Assembly (NCBI GenBank): GCA_948567375.1
Contig: OX419755.1
Span: forward strand, 65,538,944-65,602,943
Length of the DNA stretch: 64,000 bases
From: Lunularia cruciata
Lineage: Eukaryota; Streptophyta; Marchantiopsida; Lunulariales; Lunulariaceae
Direction: 5' to 3'
The notes under the pieces are model-generated. The model searched no databases. It saw nothing but the letters and a program-made list of their open reading frames with translations, and was not told the DNA's origin. Shown here in pieces: positions 33,962 through 45,586 of this stretch. Position 1 is the stretch's first letter. Every line of letters begins with the position of its first letter. The translations under genes and the position numbers were made by a program.

Positions 33962-34412
33962 TGTAATCAGATTGCTTAACAGTCTCAACTCAACTCAACT
34001 CAGATCAGTACTTGATTTGTCACTCTATAAACTGCCAACAACTGGGCACTGATTACAGTCAAGCCACACCCACTCAAGCATAGAGAATCCAGGTGACGCT
34101 CGCTGGCCTCTGTCCACCATAGCCAGGAACTCGAAGGCTCAACATCAGAGAAGTGAGCTCTCTGGAGCTCACTTCGAAACTATACCCCCTGGACTCGAGC
34201 TAGCCCTGAAACCTTAACGGTCCCACTGACGGCACACTCGACGGTGCAAACGGTGCAAAGTGACGGTGGGCCCCATCGTGAAGTCAGTACCCCAAACACG
34301 AAATCTAACCGTCGGAAAGTAGTCCCTGAGAAATAGCTAGAATAACTCTAACTACCATCACTGGAACTCTAGTGTCCGAGCATCTAGATGCGGAACTACA
34401 AATGGCGTGACA
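33962..34412 (-). repeat. 5' LTR of the methyltransferase element, lacking its first 105 bp
   Basis: On the minus strand it starts TGTCACGCC at 34412 and ends CTGATTACA at 33962. Its body (33964-34410) is 447 bp, the same length as the 3' copy, with five transitions. The 105 bp U3 end present in the 3' LTR (25341-25445) is absent; flanking DNA with TAGAT begins immediately. Loss of the U3 end may weaken the promoter of this copy. Confidence 0.85.
34150..34175. repeat. LTR hairpin, 11 bp stem (copy in 5' LTR)
   Basis: This copy is identical to the hairpin at 25074-25099, with a TCTG loop. Both copies are unchanged while five other LTR sites differ, which is weak support for a function. Confidence 0.7.
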
Positions 34413-36670
34413 TAGATTTTGAGAGGGATATTATCAATTGAGTCAAGGGGGGGTAGAATTCATACCCAAGAGCACAAAGTAGGCAATTGAGAGAGATTCT
34501 TGAAACATGTTCATGATCTTTTGGTGGAATTGGAGAGTAGACAGAGTTCTTATAGCTCCAAGCACAAGAAATTCTGGTTTTGGATCAATCTCAAATCAGA
34601 TTTGATGGATCAATCTCAAATCAGATGTGATTGATTGAAGTTGAAGCTTTTGAGATGTAAGGTGTTGGAGAAGAGTTGATGATAAGGTTTGGAGTTTTGG
34701 TCACTCCTCAAGTTGTGGTTTGAGTTACCTTATGAAAATTTCCAATCTTGTTTTTGGTTAGGGTTTGCATCTCTATGCAAAGGTTTTATGTGAATTCTTG
34801 AAATAGAGAATTTAGGGTCTTGGATCAAGTCTACTTGGGTTTGTAGAGCTCACAAGTTAGCCCAACTCAGGAATTGATCCACATCTAGGGACTAGAGTTG
34901 GATTAGGCTACAAAAATTTGCAAGAGTTAAGACAAAAATACAAAATAGCTAATGTGAAAAATTTGGTTGGCTCTAGATCTATGAAGAGTGAGATCTGATG
35001 CAAAACATTATGTTGCAAATATTGTCATAAGCTCGGTAGAGCACTTTTATCTTCCATCTTGATTGGATGTCATCTCCTATCTTGTGACTATGATTGAGGG
35101 TTTTAGTGTGCCAAAGTGTTTTTAAGGATCAAGTGTAATTTTGAATCAGAAATCTGGGAGGAAGTTTCCAAGAACTAGGAGCAAACCCTAAAAAAGGGTT
35201 TTGAAATTAGGGTGAAAGTTGCAAAAAACCTGGCCAAATTTGAGAGGTTGTCAAGGGAGCTGTAGTGATCTGATTGAGGCCTTTTTTATATCATTGGAAA
35301 GCTTATCTTACAAGTTTTCCATTGACATCTAGAACACTTGAATCCAAGCTACAAAAAATAATAATTTATGTTCATATGATCTTTGCAAAGTTTTCCCCAT
35401 CAAGAAGACATAGGAATACTCCACTTGTAGTAGGAATTTGTTGAAATCTGAAGTTCAGATTGGAGGAGACTTGGAATACAGGTTGAAATAAGCTTCATGA
35501 TAGAGCAAGAAGGTTCTAAAGCTTTTTTCCAACAAAAAGCACAGAGAGTTGTTGTTGTATTCTTGTGATTGGATCCTCTTTGTGCTTGCATGCTTGTTTG
35601 TATGCCCAGTTGGTTTGGATTGGTGTGCAAGCATTGCACTTAGTTTGTTTCCTTCTAGGAGTGTTGTGTATTTCTCCTTGGTAATACTGGAAGTGATGAC
35701 AAGCAGACCAAGAGTGCATGTTGTGATGATAGGTTAGGTTGCTCATCACTACCCTTCCCGATAGCAAGAATATTAGTTATGAGAAAGGAGGGTTCCAACA
35801 GTTGGGTAACATGCTTGTTCAGTCAAGTAGTTACGGATTTACCTCTAGCCTCTGATCTGTAGTCTCCAAAGCTAGTCACCATATGTGTTCCTAGAGAGAG
35901 AAAGGAAAAGTATGACAACAAGGTTTGTGCTCAACCGTCTCTCTATTTTATTTGGAAATAGATCATCTATTTCTTCACTAAAACATTCAGACCACGCAAC
36001 AATAGATGGTTAAGATAGGTAAGTTCATGCATTACTCCTTATTTTATCATTGAATGGATTCATTTCTCATTTAATATATTTTTTGTTTCAAAGAAGACTT
36101 TTGCTCCTCTCTTATTTGCATGCCTCCATTTTTTTATTCTTGTAATTCCTTTCATAACATTCACACCCTTTCTGTTTGTTATATCTTCATTTCACTCCCT
36201 TCATTTTGTCTCCCTTCATATCCTTGAGCCTTGTTCAATGTCCACCTAGTCAACGCTTGTTATATCTTCACTTCACTCCCTTCATTTTGTCTCCCTTCAT
36301 ATATACCCCCTCCCTTCACACCCTCAAGCTTTGTTTCATGTCCACTTGCTCAATCCCTTGAGCCTTGCTCTAGGTCCAATGATACTTGCCACCTCTATTT
36401 GTTCTTGTTCATGGGCTTTGGATCTATTTGCCTCAAAATGTGAATGACTTTGTTAGAGTCTCAATCTTTGTTCAGTCCTCCTTATTCTATTTATTGTTTG
36501 ACAAGTCCCTGGGTCCAAATTAGACTCCTCAGGTCTACCATTTATTGCTTCATCGTGCTTGTTTCATCCTCATTTCTTGGACCTTACTGACTCACCTCTG
36601 TAAAAGACTGAGACCAAGGAGAGAAATAGGAGAATGGAAACTCAATTGGGACACTTGAATGAGGGAAAAA
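34413..36670. other. no gene seen; repeat-rich flank
   Basis: AT-rich DNA with only short, featureless frames. A local duplication of about 45 bases (TGTTATATCTTCA-TTCACTCCC...) occurs at about 36177 and 36259, about 82 bases apart. The segment may be part of an older element, because matching phrases recur beyond 43751 on the other side of the second Ty3 element. Confidence 0.5.
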
Positions 36671-36674
36671 TCCA

Positions 36675-36935
36675 AATGCCTAGCATGAGCTTTGGCTTTG
36701 GTATTTATAGGTAGCATACAAGGCCTTTGAGAAGCTTCTCAAGAAGCTTCCTCCAGCCGCTTTCTTAGAGTGCAAGCCAAGTTAACTAAGAAGCTTCTCA
36801 AGAAGCTTCCTTCTAGAAGCCGCCTACTTGGTGTGCAAGCTAAGCTAGTTAGAAGCTTCTAGAAGCTTCCTTCTAGAAGCTACTTACTTGAGGTGCAAGC
36901 TAAGCTAGCCAGGAAACTTCCCAAGAAGCTTCCTA
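36675..36935 (-). promoter_or_regulatory. TATA box with an upstream heat-shock-element cluster
   Basis: Reading on the minus strand, GAAnnTTC units occur at 36925-36932, 36913-36920, 36852-36869, 36802-36818, 36790-36797, 36744-36751 and 36732-36739. The 36852-36869 block is a perfect run of four alternating GAA/TTC units with 2-base spacing, the binding pattern of heat-shock factor. A TATAAATA box (36702-36709) lies 23 bases past the last unit, predicting a start near 36675. No open gene follows, so this may be an old LTR or orphan promoter. Some of the repetition comes from a tandem repeat built on GAAGCTTC. Confidence 0.5.
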
Positions 36936-37217
36936 GGTACTTCTGGAATATTCTAGGCTAATTTGTCTTATGTGCTACTTCGTAAGCCCGACTAACTTTG
37001 TCGCTAAACTCCATATTGTTACAACCTTCGTCCACATCACACTTATTGTTTATAGTTGCGGTTCTGCCCAAAGTTTGCCATTAAAAATATGTTTTTTATA
37101 GGTCCGCTTCATTCTTTTTATTGATGTCCTTGTCCTAAGGTCCACATCTACCTCCTCTTGTCGGCCACTTTCTGTTCATAGCATTCATTTCATCCTTGTT
37201 TCTTGTACCATGTTGAC

Positions 37218-37966
37218 TGTAATACCAAGAGTTAGCCATATGATCTAAATGTGAAATTTGGTTTGGTAACATCTAGAATGATGGTATATATGATGGTCAA
37301 AATAAATCAAATAGAAATATCACCCAAAGAGTACTTCTACTAATAGAGCAAAAACCAAAATAGATTTGAAAACCTTAGAACCAATAGCAAGACACATGAT
37401 TTAAAGGTGAGAATTGGTTTAGTAACATTTGGAAGGATGTTACACATGATGGAGTAAATATTATTAAATCACCAAAAGAGGACTTCTACTAATAGAGTAG
37501 GAATTGAAATATGCCTGAAATCTTTGAAAGCAATTTCGGAGGCCTAAATGGCTGAATTAGGCCTCAAAAATGTGTGCCCCCCCCCCCCAACAAAGGAAAA
37601 GTGAGCCTTCCCTTCCCCCTTGGTTTGTCTCTTCAAGAGCTTTCCAATGGCAGCTCACCCACGTGATTATGAGATTCTTATAAGAAGATTCTCTAAAAGA
37701 TTCTTTCCAATCAAAGCTTGTTTGACCAACCAGATAGGACCAAGACCGACATGTTACCCATCCAAGTAAGTAATCCAAGGATAGAACTTGCTGACATATC
37801 ACCTATCTATGTGCCTAATCTTGTGGTGGAGCTTCCTTGGAGGAGATCCTCTTTGTCTATATAATAAAGAGAAGGTGCTCCTTTGGGGCATCAGAGGTTT
37901 GAGTGTGAAATCATGTGTTTCTCATGGTGTGTTTCTTCTTAGGTCTCCTATCCTCGGCGTATTACA
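37218..37966 (+). repeat. left LTR of second Ty3 element (749 bp)
   Basis: It starts TGTAATACCAAGAG and ends GTATTACA. The 3' part contains CTATATAATAAAGAGAAGG, where TATATAA is a likely TATA box and AATAAA a possible polyadenylation signal. It holds a run of 12 C residues (37577-37588). Confidence 0.85.
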
Positions 37967-37984
37967 ATGGTATCAAAGCAGGTG
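37967..37984 (+). other. primer-binding site
   Basis: TGGTATCAAAGCAGGTG, one base after the LTR end, differs from the plant initiator-Met tRNA complement (TGGTATCAGAGC...) by one base in the core. Confidence 0.8.
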
Positions 37985-38104
37985 TTGTCATCCAAGAGAG
38001 CGGATCACCCTTCTTGGAAGAACATGGGCCACTAAGACTAAGTAATTTTGAGGAGAGACATCTTGGTGTAAGTGGTAGATTAGGAGTGCTAGAGGGAGGA
38101 TGAA

Positions 38105-38529
38105 ATGGAGGCTCTGGGAGGACAATATCCAACACCTTGGTTTCTGTTCTTGAATCCATTCCATATCAAGATTATGTACATTCAGCGTGAGCAAGTGAGA
38201 GTGTATCTGGTTTTTCACTTTGGAGTAGAGTTCATGGATATAGTGACAAATTTTCCAAACCCAATGATTCTGCCTATAGTGATTTATGATAGAGAGTGGG
38301 ATTTGACAATCTACATTTTGTTGTGATGGATTTGAATGTCCCAAATCCTTTCTTTTTTAACACTCAAGCAGAAATCTGTTATGTAGTGAGACCGAAAGTG
38401 ATATCTAGAAATTTTGTGGTCAAGAATTATGGTGTAGAATATTATCAACAAGTGGTAGCTTTTGAGGTCCCAATGATAATTCCAATAGTTTGTGTGCACT
38501 CCAGAGTGACCATATTAACTCCCTATTGA
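38105..38529 (+). pseudogene. leader open frame conserved between two copies of the second Ty3 family
   Basis: Downstream of the primer site an open stretch encodes a segment with VMDLNVPNPFFFNTQ and EYYQQVVAFEVPM. The inverted copy at 51484-51693 encodes the recognisably same peptide (VMDLNVSNPLPFNTQ, EYYQRVISSKVPM). Conservation at the protein level between two decayed copies suggests that a real protein or Gag N-terminal domain lies between the primer site and Gag. I do not recognise its fold. Confidence 0.5.
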
Positions 38530-38562
38530 AGTAGACAATAACAGTTGAGTGTTACAGGAACC

Positions 38563-39660
38563 ATGGATCTGTACTTGCAGGAGTTGGTGCAAAGAATGCA
38601 AGGGATATTGAATAAATTTTGAGGGATTAAAGTGACCATGAGGTGTTACAAAGTCAAGTGCAGACCCTCAGGAATGATCAAGCAATGCAAGAAGAAGAGC
38701 CGTCTCAAAACCTAATACCTACAATTGAAGTACTTGGAGAGGCACCCATGCCTACAAACCCTATCAATGGTGAAGCCACATAACTACTCCAAATGAAGAA
38801 GACTTGTAACATTGAGCCTTACAAGGGGCAGTGTATGATGGGAGTAGTGGAGAACTGGATCTCAAGAATGAATTGATATTTCCGGATGTTCTCAATAGAG
38901 ATCATTGAGCATGTTGCAAGCATGTTTGCATGTGGTTACTTGACCAATAAAGCCCTCACATGGTATGATGCTTGGGAAAAATCCATGTTGGCAAAGAGAA
39001 GGGAGGTCACATGGACATCAATGCAACAAGGATTGCTGAAGAATTTCTAGTCGATGGATTTTGTGCAGATGGCCCGGATCCGACTATGGGGATTGAAACA
39101 AAAGAACAATGTACAAGAGCATGTGGAGGCATTTTTGGATCTACAAGTTGCAATAATTAACATGAGTCCAGTAGAGGCTCTTGAAAATTTCAAATAAGGG
39201 TTGAAGAAGTGGATTCATCAAGAAGTCATGGTACAAAATCCTTGCATGGTATTTGAAGCCATTGCTTGTACATAGAGAATAACAGAGGCATTGGATGGAA
39301 GTGAAGAAGTAGCTCCACCTCAAAATTATCAGGCGGAAATGCCACACATGGGTGGACCAGTATCGATGGAATTGGGCAACCTTCAATTTCAAGACCGAGG
39401 AGCACGACCACTTTAAGGAGAGCGGGGCCAGGTAGAAGAACAGAGAGATGGAGTCCCACGAGGAGAAGGAACTTGAGGAGAACAATGTTGTTGTTACAAT
39501 TGTGGTTGTATTGGGCATATATCTACCAATTATCATGCTTGTCTTCCTAAAGGCCCTCGGCCATCATACAGGCAATCTTTGAACAACATAGAGAGACACA
39601 TTGAAGAGGAGGAGGTGGAAATCACTCCAAAAAACAAAGATTGCCAGTAAATGTACCTTA
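38563..39660 (+). pseudogene. gag remnant of second Ty3 element
   Basis: From MDLYLQELVQRMQG onward, a broken frame gives a Ty3 Gag-like region (YKGQC...ENWISRM near 38820, LTNKALTWYDAW near 38940) and a zinc knuckle near 39490. The knuckle reads CYNCGCIGHISTNYHAC, in which the last zinc Cys of the box is replaced by Tyr; the inverted copy near 46700 retains a full CYNCGRIGHISINC. Multiple stops make it non-functional. Confidence 0.7.
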
Positions 39661-39699
39661 CGGCCTTATTGGCTCAATAAGGAAGCAAAAAAGTAATTG

Positions 39700-40205
39700 A
39701 AGGAAGAAGATGAGCGCGCAAAGGTACCGAAAGGCAACCTCACAAGTGATTGTAGTGAATGGAGTGAATGCAATCAAGTAAGAGTATTAATAGATCCAAG
39801 AGCAATAGAGAATTTCTTGGCTTGCTCTATTACAATAAGATTGTGAATGGATCTAGAGAGAGATAAGGGTGAAGAAGTAGAGTTACCTAACAAGCAAACA
39901 GAGAGGATTGAATCATTACCTAGACGGGTAACACTCTCTATAGGAGAATATTAGGAAGCAATTGAGTGGTGAGTGATACATTTAGCTGTTTATGATGCAA
40001 TCTTAGGCATGCCATGGATGGAGCATTACAACCCTATGATAGATTGGAGGAAGAAAGTAGTGAGAACCCACCAATGGTTGATCATTGGGGTTAAAGAAAA
40101 ATCACACAGGCAAGAATTGTCTCTCTATGTCATAGGGACAACAACTATCTGTAAGACCGATAGATGTTTCATGGGTCTAATAAGAGAAGTCTAGAGTGCA
40201 CAATT
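39700..40205 (+). pseudogene. protease and connector remnant
   Basis: VRVLIDPRAIENFLA near 39780 corresponds to the retropepsin active-site strand, but the catalytic Asp-Ser-Gly has become Asp-Pro-Arg. YDAILGMPWMEHYNPMIDW near 39985 is the conserved region between protease and RT in plant Ty3 elements. Internal stops are present. Confidence 0.75.
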
Positions 40206-40227
40206 CAATTGACAAATTCCTAAGAAA

Positions 40228-41485
40228 TTGAAGGATGTGGTAAATGAGTTTCAAGATATCTTTCTTGATGATCTACCCTTAGGATTACCACCAAAAAGGA
40301 GAGTAGATCATAAAATTGAGACACTCACGGGGAAGACACCCCCTTGTAAGGTCGCCTATCATCGCCTATCATCTCATGAGTTGGAGGAGTTTAAGAATCA
40401 AATTGAGGATCTCTTATAGAAAGGGTTCATCCAACCCAACGTATCTTGGGACTCCTATCTTGTTTGTGAAGAAGAAGGACGGTACAATACGCATGTGCAT
40501 TGACTATCGGGATCTCAATCAGCAAACAATGAAGATAATATACCCCTTACCTTGCATGGATGACCTATTTGATCAACTCAATGGAGCAAGACACTTCACC
40601 AAACTAGATTTGTGGAGTGGTTACAGTCAAATCCAAATTGCAGAGGAGGATGTGTACAAAATTGCCTTTTGAACCAGGTATGGCCACTTCGAGTATCTTG
40701 TGATGCCTTTTGGTCTCACCAATGCACTTGCCACTTTCATGAGTCTAATGAATAACATATTTCATCCATATTTAGATAATTCTGTTATTGTCTTCCTAGA
40801 CAACATCTTAATATACAATAGCATGGTGATGGAACACAAACAACATCTACGAGAAGTCCTCCAGATTCTAAGATAGAATCAATTGTAGACCAAAATCTCG
40901 AAGAGCAAGTTTTGCAAGTCTGAAGTAGACTACTTGGGGCATAGAGTAAGTGCAGAGGGTATTCAAGTATTGAAAAATAAAATAGAGGTCATTCAAAAAT
41001 GGAATGCCCCAGAAGATCAAACTCAATTCAAGAGCTTCTTGGGGTTGATAGGATTCTATCATCAACTTGTCAAGGACTTCTCTAAGGTTGCATAGCCTTT
41101 AATGACACTACTTGGCAAGGGGAAGAAGTGGACATGGGGAACCGCACAAGAGTTGGCCTTTCAAGAATTGAAAGCCGCCTTGCTATATGCACCAATCTTG
41201 AAGTGGTATGACCCAAAACATCCAATCAAGTTGGCTATAGATACATCAGGCGTAACAATAGGAGCAGTCTTACAACAAGAGTGGCATGATGGATGGCATC
41301 CTATTGTATGTTTCTCTTGAAATTTATTATTGGCAGACCGTAACTACCATACCACAGAACAAGAAGAGTTGACCATTGTCCTTGCAACCAAGCATTGGAA
41401 GCACTATTTGGGCGAGAAGGCATTTTTAGTAAAGATAGACCACAAAACTCTTAGCAACAATGCTTCAACATGACAATCACCTACA
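40228..41485 (+). pseudogene. reverse transcriptase and RNase H remnant
   Basis: [60 protein letters not shown] and [15 protein letters not shown] are RT blocks. The YxDD region near 40790 reads VFLDNILIY, with the second catalytic Asp replaced by Asn. RNase H is visible at 41102-41480 (LAIDTSGVTIGAVL, TTEQEELTIVLATKHWKHYL). Stops and frameshifts interrupt it. Confidence 0.85.
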
Positions 41486-41499
41486 TGGAAGGTAAGAAG

Positions 41500-42760
41500 C
41501 AACTTGCAGATGCATTCACCCGCATGCCAATGGCAAACAACTTGGTGGCAGAGGTTAAGATTAACCTTGAATTTTGGCCAGAGATTCTGGCTGCTACAAA
41601 ACCTGATCCATAGATTGTAGGAGCACAATCATTGAAAGGTGTCACCAGCACCCAAGGACTCACCTTATGTGATGGCAGATTATGGATCCCAAATGTCCCA
41701 AAATTACACACCACCATTCTAGCAAAATGTCATGATTTGGTCATTGCAAGTCATGTCGGAGTGAACAAGACCTTGGATGCAATCCAACGCCATACTTTTG
41801 GCCCAAGATGAGAAACAACATGATGGACTACGTGCACAGCTGCCTACTCTTTCAATAGAACAAAGAGTCTAATCAAGCTCCATCAGTGCTCCTTCAACCT
41901 CTTCCCACTCCTACCCAACGTTGGGAATAGGTGAGTATGGATCTTGTTTGTGAATTACCCAAGACAACCTCTGGGTTTGACTCCATCATGGTCTTTGTGG
42001 ACCAACTCAGCAAAATGATTCATGTATGCCCTACCACCAAGGATGTGACAACTCCACAACTAGCTCAATTATACTTAGATGCAATCTTCTCTCACCATGG
42101 CTTGTCTTGAGTACTCATCACCGATAGAGACATTCAATTCACTAGTTTGTTTTGGCAAACACTCTTTGGTTTCTTCAAAACCAAGTTAGCCATGTCCATA
42201 GCTTACCACCTACAAACAAATGGACAAACAGAGTGGGCTAATCACACTATTAAAGACATGCTATCCGGCTTCACCTAAGAGGAGCAAGAGAGGTGGGACA
42301 CCCGTTGGTGGAATTCACTTACAATAATTTGGTGAATGCATCCACTCATGTCACTCCATTCTTCCTCATGTATGGTGAGCATCCCTCCACACCTTCTAGC
42401 TTGATGAGGATCCATCCGGTGGCTACCAAGGTCGACGTAGTCAACACATTTGTTTCTAGAATCCAACAAGGTATGAAGAGTGCCAAGCACATATTCCAGA
42501 TTGTGCAAAATAGACAAAAGCACATGGAGTTTAATGTTAAGGAATAGGTGTGGCTATTTACAACCAACCTCACATTAGTTGGACCTCGTAAGCTTAGACC
42601 TTGTTTTATTGGGCCTTTTTCTATTCTTTGTCGAGTCCGCATTGTGGTCTATCACCTTGAGCTACTGCCACACATGAAGATCCATCTAGTATTCCATGTT
42701 TCCTTGCTATGCAGATATGCTCCCCAATTGGGCCAATGTCATTCCACACAAGATATTTGA
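41500..42760 (+). pseudogene. integrase remnant
   Basis: The core retains SMDLVCELP (near 41938), VLITDRDIQFTS (near 42113) and NGQTEWANHTIKDML (near 42220), so the three acidic positions D, D and E are still readable. The C-terminal part at 42293-42760 (EFTYNNLVNAST, KLRPCFIGPFSIL, HPVFHVSLL-like) has the GPF module typical of plant Ty3 integrases. Frame breaks are frequent. Confidence 0.8.
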
Positions 42761-42980
42761 CCTTGTCCGACACTCATTGATGGGACGGAAAAATATGAAG
42801 TGGAGCATATTCTCCAAAAATGCATGTGTGGTACTTGCCATCCACGGGTGAACTATCTAGTATAGTGGAAAGGTTACCCCCTCTATGAAGCAACCTAGGA
42901 GCCCGCTGCCAATTTGACCCATGCACCGGTGTTGGTGCAAGCGTTTGAGCAACAGTTGCACAACAAGGACGTTGCATCTT

Positions 42981-42995
42981 AAAAGGAGGGAGGTT
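42981..42995 (+). other. polypurine tract of second Ty3 element
   Basis: AAAAGGAGGGAGGTT ends directly before the right LTR start at 42996. Confidence 0.8.
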
Positions 42996-43750
42996 TGTAA
43001 TACCAAGAGCTAGCCATATGATCTAGATGTGAAATTAGGTTTGGTAATATCTAGAATAATCTTATACATGATGGTCAAAATAGATCAGATAGAAGTATCA
43101 CCAAAAGAGTACTTCTACTAATAGAGTAGAAACCAAAATAGACTTGAAAACCTTAGAACCAATAGCTAGACACATGATTTAAAGGTGAGAATTGGTTTGG
43201 TAACATTTGGAAGGATGTTACACATGATGGATTAAATAGATCAGAAAGAGGTATCACCATAAGGGGACTTCTACTTATAGAATAGGAACTAAAATATGCT
43301 TGAAATCTTTGAAGGTAATTTTGGAGACCTAAACGGATGAATTAGGCCTTGAAAATGTGCCCACCCTCTCCTCTCCAAATGGAGGAAAAGTTGTCCTTCC
43401 CTCCCTCTTCATTTGTCTCATCAAGAGCTTTCCAACTGTACCTCACCCATGTGATTTTGAGATTCCTATAGGAAGATTCCCTAAAAGATTCTCTCCAATC
43501 AAAGCTTGTTTGACCAACTAGATAGGACAAGGACCGACACCCATCCAAGTAAGTAATCCAAGGATGGAGCTTGCTGATATGTCACCTATCTATGTGCCTA
43601 GTCCTATGGTGGAGCTTCCTTGGAGGAGATCTTCTTTGTCTATATAATAAAGAGAAGGTGCTCCTTTGGGGCATCGAAGGTTTGAGTGTGAAATCGTATG
43701 TTTTTTGATGGTGTGTTTCTTCTTCGATCTCCTATTCTTGGATTATTACA
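42996..43750 (+). repeat. right LTR of second Ty3 element (755 bp)
   Basis: It begins TGTAATACC and ends GATTATTACA, and is alignable along its whole length with 37218-37966 with many substitutions and small indels. Confidence 0.85.
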
Positions 43751-44944
43751 ATGATTCACCTCTGTCTATATCAGCGTTACTATTCATATTCATTATTTTG
43801 CCTACATAACATGCTGATTCACCTCCATCCATGTTAGACTTATGTTCTTGGTCACTATTCCGCCATGTTAGGCATTTCTCTGTGACTCACCTTGTGGCAC
43901 ATCAACATGACTCCTATTCCCCGTCATGGGATTTATAGATTACCCATCTCTCTTCACCTACACCTTAATTTTTCCATGTGGCACACATGGGGACTTCTCT
44001 ATGTGGACATGCCTTTTTCAGATCAATCTCTACATTGAATCTTACCCATACTTTCCCATTCCCTTTGGGAAGAATGGATTGGTTCACAATTAGGACATGT
44101 TTACTCACCAGTCATTTTTCTACAAACCTTGACCCCATTCTATAGCAATTAAGGGATTTTGGCATACTAGGAATGTTTTGTTTCTTCACCTCTTATAAGA
44201 CTTTGGAGTTATATACGTCTTTTACTCCCCACATAATGGCAAATGCTATGTGACCAAATGGTGGGTTCTACTTTTTGACGCTTCCCACAACAATGTTGCT
44301 TGGGAAAATCTCTCTTGGATCTTTGTTCTTTTTCTTTTGAATTTACTCATTTGATGGAAGTGCTGGCCAAATTTGAGTTCCATAGCTTCTGTCTATTCCA
44401 TATGGTCAAGGTACCTCCAAGTATTTGTTTTAGAGATTTTGCCAACATGGAGGAGCTCTTTTGAATCTGTCTCCTCAATTGTTGGACTCCTCAAGGGTAC
44501 AACATTCATAGAAGAGCTTCTCACATCCACTTCCAGAGTAATCTAAGAGTAAATATCCTTTTCCCCTCTTCTATCACACCTTCCGTTTCTTCTTCCTGGG
44601 ATCATTCTTCCCTTTCTACACCCCATATGGCCACCTCTCCCATTTCTCATAAATATGCATATAGAGACTACTTATGCAAAATTTCTCATATTTTCATGAT
44701 GTTTGACTGTGATACCCTCTCTGATTTCTTTCTTGCTTATTTGGATCATTCATGTCCTTAAAACCACTCCTTCCGTGGTTTACTCAAGATTGAGTTTGAT
44801 ATCACTACACTCCTCCAACACCTTTTTCTTTTTCTTTCTCCATACCTCTCAAACCAAAGATCTTCTCCAAACATTTGTCCCATCCATATCATCTTCTCTT
44901 TTACCTCTAAAGAGATAGCCAGAGCTTGTTTACAATCTTTGTTG
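43751..44944. other. no gene seen
   Basis: CT-rich and AT-rich flank between the two members of the second Ty3 family. Phrases such as TGATTCACCTC and CATGTTAG recur from before 37218, which suggests that the plus-strand element interrupted an older repeat. No coding region is supported. Confidence 0.45.
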
Positions 44945-45586
44945 TGGGACTATAATATTTTGAGGATAGCAAAGAAACACAAAAGAGAAAACAAAGGTTT
45001 CACACTCAAACTTTGGTGCCCCAAGGAAGCACCTTCTCTTTGTTATATAGCCAAAGAGGATCTCTTCCAAGGATGCTCCACCATAGGATTAAGTACATGG
45101 ATAGGCAACTTATCAGCAAGTAGTTTTGTTAAAGGTTGTGCCACCTTGGAGAAGTTCTTGACAAACCAATGATAGAACCCCATCAACCCTAAGAAGCTCT
45201 TGAGTTGAGTTTAATCTTATGGAGCGCTCTATTTTTGAATGACCTTTATTTTATTTATTAATATTTGGATACCCTTTGCACTTACTCTATGCCCCAAGTA
45301 GTCTATTTTAGACTTGCAAAACTCACACTTTGAGATTTTGGCGTACAAGTGATTCTATCTAGAATTTGGAGGACTTCTCATAGATGTTGTTTGTGTTCTA
45401 TCATCATTCTACTATATACTAAGATGGCATCTAAGGAGATAATAATAAAATTTTCCAAATATGGCCAAAATATATCATTCATCAGACTCATGAAAGTGGC
45501 ATGTGCATTGGTGAGGCCGAATCGCATCATAAGGTACTCAAAGTGGCCGTACTTGGTTCAAAATGTAGTTTTGTATACATCTTCTT

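Larger units (their letters stand above)
24783..34412 (-). mobile_element. Ty3/gypsy LTR retrotransposon carrying a DNMT3-like cytosine methyltransferase and a PHD finger
   Basis: Reading on the minus strand from 34412, the order is a partial LTR, leader, Gag, two zinc knuckles, retropepsin, cytosine methyltransferase, RT, RNase H, integrase, PHD finger, polypurine tract, full LTR and an extra partial U3. The coding part (33013 to 25613) is one frame of about 2467 codons with in-frame stops at 31889, 29936, 29534, 28727, 28634 and 26696 and no frameshift. The Pol order RT-RH-IN places it in Ty3/gypsy. TAGAT occurs directly outside both ends (24778-24782 and 34413-34417). The two LTR bodies differ at 5 of 447 positions, so insertion is recent. 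A methyltransferase inside a retrotransposon polyprotein is known from a few lineages (dinoflagellates and charophyte algae are reported) and is very unusual. Confidence 0.93.
37218..43750 (+). mobile_element. second Ty3/gypsy element, full length but decayed
   Basis: Two LTRs in direct orientation (37218-37966 and 42996-43750) both begin TGTAATACCAAGAG and end ATTACA. The primer site after the left LTR reads TGGTATCAAAGCAGG, close to the initiator-Met tRNA complement. A purine tract precedes the right LTR. Internally, gag, zinc knuckle, protease-linker, RT, RNase H and integrase follow in Ty3 order with many stops and some frameshifts. The flanks TTGAC (left) and ATGAT (right) may be a decayed 5 bp target duplication. 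LTR divergence is clearly larger than for the methyltransferase element, so it is older. It is not related to that element beyond the superfamily. Confidence 0.9.
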
